Shown here: positions 59,429 to 64,000 of the stretch, piece after piece
Numbering within the stretch: the first letter of the stretch is position 1
How the letters are laid out: each line of letters starts with the position of its first letter
Assembly (NCBI RefSeq): GCF_003402535.2
Contig: NZ_AP025172.1
Coordinates: 992,001 to 1,056,000, forward strand
Source of the DNA: Cupriavidus sp. P-10
GTDB lineage: Bacteria; Pseudomonadota; Gammaproteobacteria; Burkholderiales; Burkholderiaceae
DNA length: 64,000 nt
Direction of reading: 5' to 3'
The notes under the pieces: generated by a model
Database searches by the model: none
Told to the model about the DNA's origin: nothing
Seen by the model: the letters and a program-made list of their open reading frames with translations, nothing else
Translations under genes and position numbers: made by a program

Positions 59429-60994
59429 TCAGTACAAGAGATCGATGAGGAAACGCTCGGGCTTCTTGCCAATCCACGCGGGGGCCCGACCGCGCCCTGA
59501 CCAGGTCTGGCCCGTCTTGGGATTGCGGTACCTCGGGCGCGGCGCGGCCTTCGTCTTGGTCGGAACAGCGCGGGCAGCGGGCTCAACACTGGGCTTACCC
59601 GCAATGTCCTCTATGCTGAGGTCGTACTCCTGCATCCACTGCTGAATTTCCTCCACGTCCTTTGGCACTTCCGTGGCTCGCAACTGCTCAAGTTGCGCAT
59701 TGACAGATGCCAGTTGAGCGAGCAGTGAGGATTGGGACGGGCTTTGGGTTGCAGTAGGCGCTTTTTGCTCCTGTCGCGGCTTCCGGGTTCGCGTCTTCTG
59801 AGTCGGCGCTTCCGGGGCAGCCTCCACTCCAGGCAGTGTTATCTGCTTCGGCCCGCGCTTCCGGGTTGGGGTCTCTTGAGTCGTGACTTCCGGAGCGGCA
59901 ACTTCAGCTAGGATTTTCGGCTTCCGACCGCGCTTCGGGGCCCGCGTCGCTTCCGGCGCAGCTTCCGCAGCGGCAGTTTCGGTGAGCGCTTTCGGCTTCC
60001 GACCGCGCTTCGGGGCCCGCGTCTCTTCCGGCTCAGCTTCCGCAGCGGCAGTTTCGGTGAGCGCTTTCGGCTTCCGACCGCGCTTCGGGGCCCGCGTCTC
60101 TTCCGGCGCAGCTTCCGGAGCGGCAGTTTCGGTGAGCGCTTTCGGCTTCCGACCGCGCTGCGGCGCCCGCGTCTCTTCCGGCGCAGCTTCCGGAGCGGTA
60201 GTTTCGGTGAGCGCTTTCGGCTTCCGACCGCGCTTCGGAGCCCGCGTCTCTTCCGGCGCAGCTTCCGGGGCGGCAGTTTCGGTGAGCGCTTTCGGCTGCC
60301 GACCGCGCTTCGGGGCCCGCGTCTCTTCCGGCGCAGCTTCCGGGGCGGCAGTTTCGGTGAGCGCCTTCGGCTGCCGACCGCGCTTCGGGGCCCGCGTCGC
60401 TTCCGGCGCAGCTTCCGGGGCGGCAGTTTCGGTGAGCGCTTTCGGCTTCCGTCCGCGCTTCGGGGCCTGCATCGCTTCAGGCGCAGCTTCCGGAGCTGGG
60501 GCGTAAAGTGGTGCGACCGGGGCGGCCGTTTCGGCCAGTTCGTCCTGGGCGGCAGCTTCCATCGGTTCGTCCGTGGCCAGGACTTCAACCGGAGCTTCGG
60601 CCACAGCTTCCGGGGTCGCTTCCGAGGGCATGGCTGCAATGGGCGCTTCCGGCGCGTCCGATTCCCTCAACGCTTCCGAGGCGGCGGCTTCCCTCGATGC
60701 TTCCGAGGCCACGTCTTCCGTTGAAGCGTCCGGGGCTGTGTAAGGCCGCCGGCGCCGATATGACACGGTCGCCGTCGGGCTGCTATCCCGGCTTGTCGAC
60801 CAGAAGTCCATGCGTCGGGCCTGCGTGTCAGCGCTGCCACGACCGACGCCTGCATCACTGGCTTCACCCAAGACGGGATCCGCGTCGCGCATCGCCTCAG
60901 CGATGGGAAGCTCCATCTGACCAGGTCCGTCCGTCGCATGGCTCGCGACAACGGGTTCAACCACTTGCTTCGGGGTCAATTCGTTCTCCTTCAT
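59429..60994 (-). CDS. H-NS-family nucleoid protein with eight AT-hooks (expanded form)
   Basis: 521 residues from ATG 60994, near-identical to the gene at 40671 at both ends. The linker has been expanded by a 25-residue repeat to eight AT-hook motifs (APKRGRKPK, with variants RGRQPK and APQRGRKPK), each followed by an Ala/Glu/Pro/Thr spacer such as ALTETAAPEAAPEETR. The C-terminal H-NS domain with SGRGRAPAWI is intact. Multiple hooks should raise affinity for AT-rich DNA and allow bridging. Upstream it is cut by an ISKra4-type element at about 61022, so its promoter or the first codons may be lost. Confidence 0.82.
   Translation of the reverse strand: MKENELTPKQVVEPVVASHATDGPGQMELPIAEAMRDADPVLGEASDAGVGRGSADTQARRMDFWSTSRDSSPTATVSYRRRRPYTAPDASTEDVASEASREAAASEALRESDAPEAPIAAMPSEATPEAVAEAPVEVLATDEPMEAAAQDELAETAAPVAPLYAPAPEAAPEAMQAPKRGRKPKALTETAAPEAAPEATRAPKRGRQPKALTETAAPEAAPEETRAPKRGRQPKALTETAAPEAAPEETRAPKRGRKPKALTETTAPEAAPEETRAPQRGRKPKALTETAAPEAAPEETRAPKRGRKPKALTETAAAEAEPEETRAPKRGRKPKALTETAAAEAAPEATRAPKRGRKPKILAEVAAPEVTTQETPTRKRGPKQITLPGVEAAPEAPTQKTRTRKPRQEQKAPTATQSPSQSSLLAQLASVNAQLEQLRATEVPKDVEEIQQWMQEYDLSIEDIAGKPSVEPAARAVPTKTKAAPRPRYRNPKTGQTWSGRGRAPAWIGKKPERFLIDLLY
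59926..60475. repeat. 75-bp coding minisatellite in the AT-hook gene
   Basis: GGTGAGCGCT or its one-base variant recurs at 59981, 60056, 60131, 60206, 60281, 60356 and 60431, exactly 75 bp apart: seven units, in frame, with small differences. The copy at 40671 lacks the array. Confidence 0.9.
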
Positions 60995-61053
60995 TGAAGA
61001 CACTGCAGGTGCAGACGCTTCCTTATTGGAGACCGCGCCAAACCGGGGGCTGA

Positions 61054-62451
61054 CTAAGCGGCAAGGCGGTGGTCTTCTTCTCCGGCGATGGAGGGATACC
61101 AGCGTTCAACGTAAGACTGGAGCTGGTTATTGAGCACCGCGGTCCGGATTTGCAGTAGGTTGTGCGCGTGCCGAGGCCGCCAAGCCATCTGCTGCCGTTT
61201 GACGAATCGCTTGCTGACCACCTGGTTGACGGCCGACTCGACAAAACCTGATGCAATGGGCTCACCATGCCGATAGCGGTCACCGTAGTTCACGATGAAG
61301 TGCCGATTGTTGTCGAGGTAGACAATGAACTCCTCGAGCTTGCCGAGGAGTTTGACCTCTTCGGGGCTGGCCTCAGCCTCCAGATCCCAGCCCAGGCTTT
61401 CCAGTCGGCGCAACGCCGGATAGGGGCAGCCGTGCTACAGGTGCCACTTGGCGCCATGCAGATCCTTGATCAATGCCGCGTTGGTCGGGCCGTCGCAGTG
61501 TGCCGGCCGGCCCTTGATCATCTGTTCGAGGTTCTGTATCCGCATGGCGATGTGGAACCAATCGAGGACGTACTCACCGCGGTCACCAAAGCCGAGCTGC
61601 GCAAAACGTACCGTATCCCCGCCGTCCGACAGGAAGGTGACCGGCTGACTGGGTTGCACACCTTCTCGTAGCAGGAAGTTCCACATACGATCGGCCGGTC
61701 GGCGCTCCAGCTTGTGCACGTAGGCAAAACTATGCCCGCCATCCTGATCCCGCAGGGACTTCCCGACGATCACTTCAAACCAGCCATCCTGGCGGCGCCG
61801 GTGACCGGCCAGCCGAAGGTAGCCGCCGTCAATGCCGACCGCGCGGATCGGACTGGGCTACGGGATCTCGGACGAACTGACGCTCGCGGTCACCTCCGCA
61901 TACTGCCGGGCGTCGGTGGCCTGTTCTGCTTCCAGCCGGCGACCGAGCGTGGTGACCTGGCGCCGGATTGAGCTGGCTGCCAGCACATGATCGAGCGGCA
62001 ATACCTCTTGCAGGACATTGACGGTCAGACCATACGACATCAACGCCGCAAACTTTACCTCGAGATACCGCAGTTCTGGACTGACCCGCTCAGGCAGAAA
62101 GCGGGCGACCGGGCTGAAGCTAGGTGCGTCGCCCTGGCACCGCCGGCAGGGGTACAGCCTCGGACTGTCAATCGACAGACGCCCGAACGCGCTACGGAAA
62201 ACCAAATGATGGTGGCCCTTGCAAGTCAGCTGCGACCCGCACTTGGGACAAACGCTGGCCTGGGCAACTGCCTCGGCAACCTATGCCGTGACCATCGTGC
62301 GCTGCAGCCGGCCCAGCAATGATTTCGCCTCCTCCAGATGCAGGCCCAGCGAGCCCACATCAAGACCGTCTCTCTCGAACTGGGCTATTTCGGTGACGAT
62401 GGCTGGCACGTCTCCATCGTCCTGCACGACGAATTGCAAGCTGATACGCAT
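61054..62451 (-). pseudogene. ISKra4-family transposase with three in-frame amber codons
   Basis: From ATG 62451 the frame is continuous to 61054 without a frameshift, except for TAG at 62281, 61858 and 61435. Readable parts: VCPKCGSQLTCKGHHHLVFR (zinc-type knuckle), IRAVGIDGGYLRLAGHRR, VLDWFHIAMRIQNLEQMIKG and SGFVESAVNQVVSKRFVKRQ, all ISKra4 hallmarks. Lost as a gene unless the TAGs are suppressed. Confidence 0.7.
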
Positions 62452-62487
62452 GGCCGCCCTCCTCCATTGGAAACTGCGGCGACCAGT

Positions 62488-62707
62488 CTACCTCTCGAAC
62501 TCTCGCAACCGATCATTGACGGTCTGACGGTCAAAGCGACGATCCAGCCAAGTCAGCCACCCGTCGACCTCATCGCGTAAGTCTTCCAGTGCAATTGGAT
62601 CCTCGCGCAGAGACTCGAGCCAGTCAAGGAACTCGTACTCACTGTGTTCCTCCCTGGCCTCCAGTTACCTCTCGATCCCGCCAATGTCCTCTGGCGGACC
62701 CCGGCGC
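62488..62707 (-). pseudogene. pRiA4b ORF-3-like passenger remnant
   Basis: Minus strand: RRGPPEDIGGIER then TAA, then LEAREEHSEYEFLDWLESLR and RRFDRQTVNDRLREFER. The PPED-GG text, then a Glu-rich helix and FD...VN-RLR, is the C-terminal pattern of plasmid pRiA4b ORF-3 proteins, frequent passengers near transposases. The N-terminus is absent. Confidence 0.5.
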
Positions 62708-64000
62708 TCAATTACTAGTCAGCCAAGCCTTAAGTATTTCCCTGATTCGCGCTTTTCCAGTTCCTTCAACTCGCACGGAACTAATTGCACCCACACCGTA
62801 CCCGTAAGCATACGCATCCTGTTCTAACTCAGGAACCGAGCTTTGCCCAGGGAGGAGTAACAGGCACGGTGCAGGCGACGCCCCATCGACTCTCAGGGCA
62901 TCATGATAGATGTGGCCGGACTCCATGGCATCGAGTACGTTTTCTCTCCCGCTTCTCCACTTTGCGTCAAGGACGAGCGCTCGTGGGCCCGTCTCTCCCT
63001 TGTCAATGAGCACGATGTCCGGCCTACGTTCTCTGGATAAGCTCCACCCAATTCGCGTCGCCGATGTCTTGAGGGCTGGGAACGTGGCTTGAAAAAGGAC
63101 TTCGAGCCACCGTTTGTCCCCCAGCTCAAAACGCAGAGCGCGTTCAGCTGAAACCGCCTTGGGTGCTGCCTCGATAGGTGTCACGCCGGTGACCTCCGTT
63201 ACGCACTGCGCAACACAAAGGTAACACCATGTCTCATAAATTCCCCATGATGGGGGAATATGCAGCTGGTCGCTGTCGTGGCCTCCTTCAACCCCCGTTA
63301 GTAGCGCCCAGCAACCAAGGCGGTAGGCCCGACTGTACGCAGGTTGCGCCGCTATTTGTGTAAGGCCGGCTGCCGATGTCTCGCTGGACGTGACCTCACG
63401 AAATAGTGGCGTGAACATCAGCTGCTGTGTGCGCTGCGCCAAGCTATCCAAGTCACGTAGTCGTCGCTCAGCACGGAGACGCTGCTCTTCCAGCGGACTT
63501 CCAAGCTTCGAATCCAAGACTCTTTCCCGTATGAATGAGACGGCGGCTCGGAAACGTCGCAAGAGCGCAAGCATTGCCCGGTTTGCGGGAGTGTCGAACG
63601 TTGGTGCAGAGGTCCGACTATTGACTTGGAACGAGTCCATCGACTCCGCGCCCAATATGCGTCCAGTGGCAATAGCAGCCAGCCGCCTATCCTGCAGCGA
63701 TGTATGATGCAGTCGCCGTACCCGCGAGAGAGGTAGTACTTTGGTGTCTGCGGATAGAAACCTATGGGGGAAGCGCCCAATCGTTTCGACCGAATCAAGA
63801 AACGACGGCCCATACTCTCTCAAGCGAGCGAGCAAGATGTCGTTCTCATACTTGCCCGTACGTCCTTCCCGTCCAAACGCCATTGTTGCCGAGGACGTTC
63901 CGCTCAACAGAATCTGGTCGAAAGCCCTGATATCCGAGACCATTGCATTGAACTCTGACTGACCGGTCTTGGAAGGGCTTGGGCTGACGTCCAGAAAAAA
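62708..64000 (-). CDS. DUF2357-like PD-(D/E)xK restriction nuclease, N-terminus outside the window
   Basis: The frame ends at TGA 62708-62710 and is open to the window edge, so at least 430 residues are visible and the start is beyond it. The nuclease core is RRPDIVLIDKGETGPRALVL then DAKWRSGRENVLDAMESG, and AYSRAYRLGCWALLTG and WGIYETWCYLCVAQ are the helices ahead of it, as in McrC-like DUF2357 proteins that pair with an McrB-type GTPase. The partner gene is probably outside the window on the right. A second modified-DNA restriction system is likely. Confidence 0.7.
   Translation of the reverse strand, partial: FFLDVSPSPSKTGQSEFNAMVSDIRAFDQILLSGTSSATMAFGREGRTGKYENDILLARLREYGPSFLDSVETIGRFPHRFLSADTKVLPLSRVRRLHHTSLQDRRLAAIATGRILGAESMDSFQVNSRTSAPTFDTPANRAMLALLRRFRAAVSFIRERVLDSKLGSPLEEQRLRAERRLRDLDSLAQRTQQLMFTPLFREVTSSETSAAGLTQIAAQPAYSRAYRLGCWALLTGVEGGHDSDQLHIPPSWGIYETWCYLCVAQCVTEVTGVTPIEAAPKAVSAERALRFELGDKRWLEVLFQATFPALKTSATRIGWSLSRERRPDIVLIDKGETGPRALVLDAKWRSGRENVLDAMESGHIYHDALRVDGASPAPCLLLLPGQSSVPELEQDAYAYGYGVGAISSVRVEGTGKARIREILKAWLTSN

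Larger units (their letters stand above)
61023..62707 (-). mobile_element. Decayed ISKra4-type element with passenger remnant
   Basis: It contains one transposase frame broken only by three TAG codons and a remnant resembling pRiA4b ORF-3. It sits between the AT-hook H-NS gene and the DUF2357-like gene. Inverted repeats were not resolved. Confidence 0.55.

Noticed and set aside
59926..60475. Regular 75-bp repeats, considered as a CRISPR array
   Set aside because: Units are contiguous, without unique spacers, and stay in frame as AT-hook coding sequence. No cas genes nearby.
1..64000. Search for tRNA, rRNA and riboswitches
   Set aside because: No cloverleaf-like sequence, CCA-ended gene or rRNA motif was recognised by eye; a covariance-model scan would be needed to exclude them.

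Overview
The window looks like an accessory-rich stretch of a high-GC beta-proteobacterial genome, most likely Cupriavidus, Ralstonia or another Burkholderiales member. The reasons are the Bug-family periplasmic receptors, the Liv-type transporter with acyl-CoA genes, the SRAP and LigD remnants, the H-NS paralogues with an RGR motif, and the GC-rich codon use. No rRNA, tRNA or CRISPR array was seen. All calls come from reading the sequence; no database search was possible.

Bases 1-7,600 hold catabolic genes. They include two Bug receptors (one cut by the window edge), an IlvD/Edd-type dehydratase coupled to an FAD oxidoreductase, and a LacI-type regulator. Two copies of a TACGTA-centred palindrome lie in front of the oxidoreductase gene. 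Bases 7,600-21,000 form one catabolic island: a complete Liv-type ABC importer (livG-F-H-M plus receptor), a LysR regulator, a GH88-like hydrolase, MaoC hydratase, CoA-transferase, iron alcohol dehydrogenase, acyl-CoA dehydrogenase and acyl-CoA synthetase. A CCAATA-ATA-TATTGG palindrome before livG has an imperfect twin between lysR and the hydrolase gene, which links the two halves as a probable regulon.

Bases 21,000-39,000 are a defence and repair graveyard. They hold a PLD-like gene colliding with a truncated SIR2-like gene, an McrBC pair, H-NS-like and KfrA-like remnants, a LigD fragment split by an inverted-repeat-bounded segment carrying a Crp/Fnr gene, an SOS box, two scrambled SRAP genes (one split by an IS3-family element), an FRG-domain gene, and a two-gene operon with a HipA-like kinase.

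Bases 39,000-46,600 hold a cassette of cpoB, a small H-NS-like gene, an AT-hook H-NS gene and kfrA. A Tn3-family element with only tnpA and a small overlapping gene truncates kfrA. Bases 47,100-51,500 contain an OLD-like ATPase/TOPRIM gene cut by an IS21 fragment, plus further remnants.

Bases 51,576-58,052 are the most interesting part. A co-directional minus-strand run encodes a protein with two nucleotide-cyclase domains, an E2-E1 fusion, a JAMM protease, a decayed cyclic-nucleotide-binding gene, an unknown protein, a CNB-TIR effector and a single-domain cyclase. The last two genes match Pycsar. The first three resemble the ancillary genes of ubiquitin-like CBASS, but with a cyclase in place of the CD-NTase. 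Bases 58,300-61,000 repeat the H-NS cassette, with a chimeric cpoB-H-NS gene and an AT-hook H-NS gene that has grown a 75-bp coding minisatellite. A decayed ISKra4-type element and the 3' part of a DUF2357-like nuclease gene close the window.
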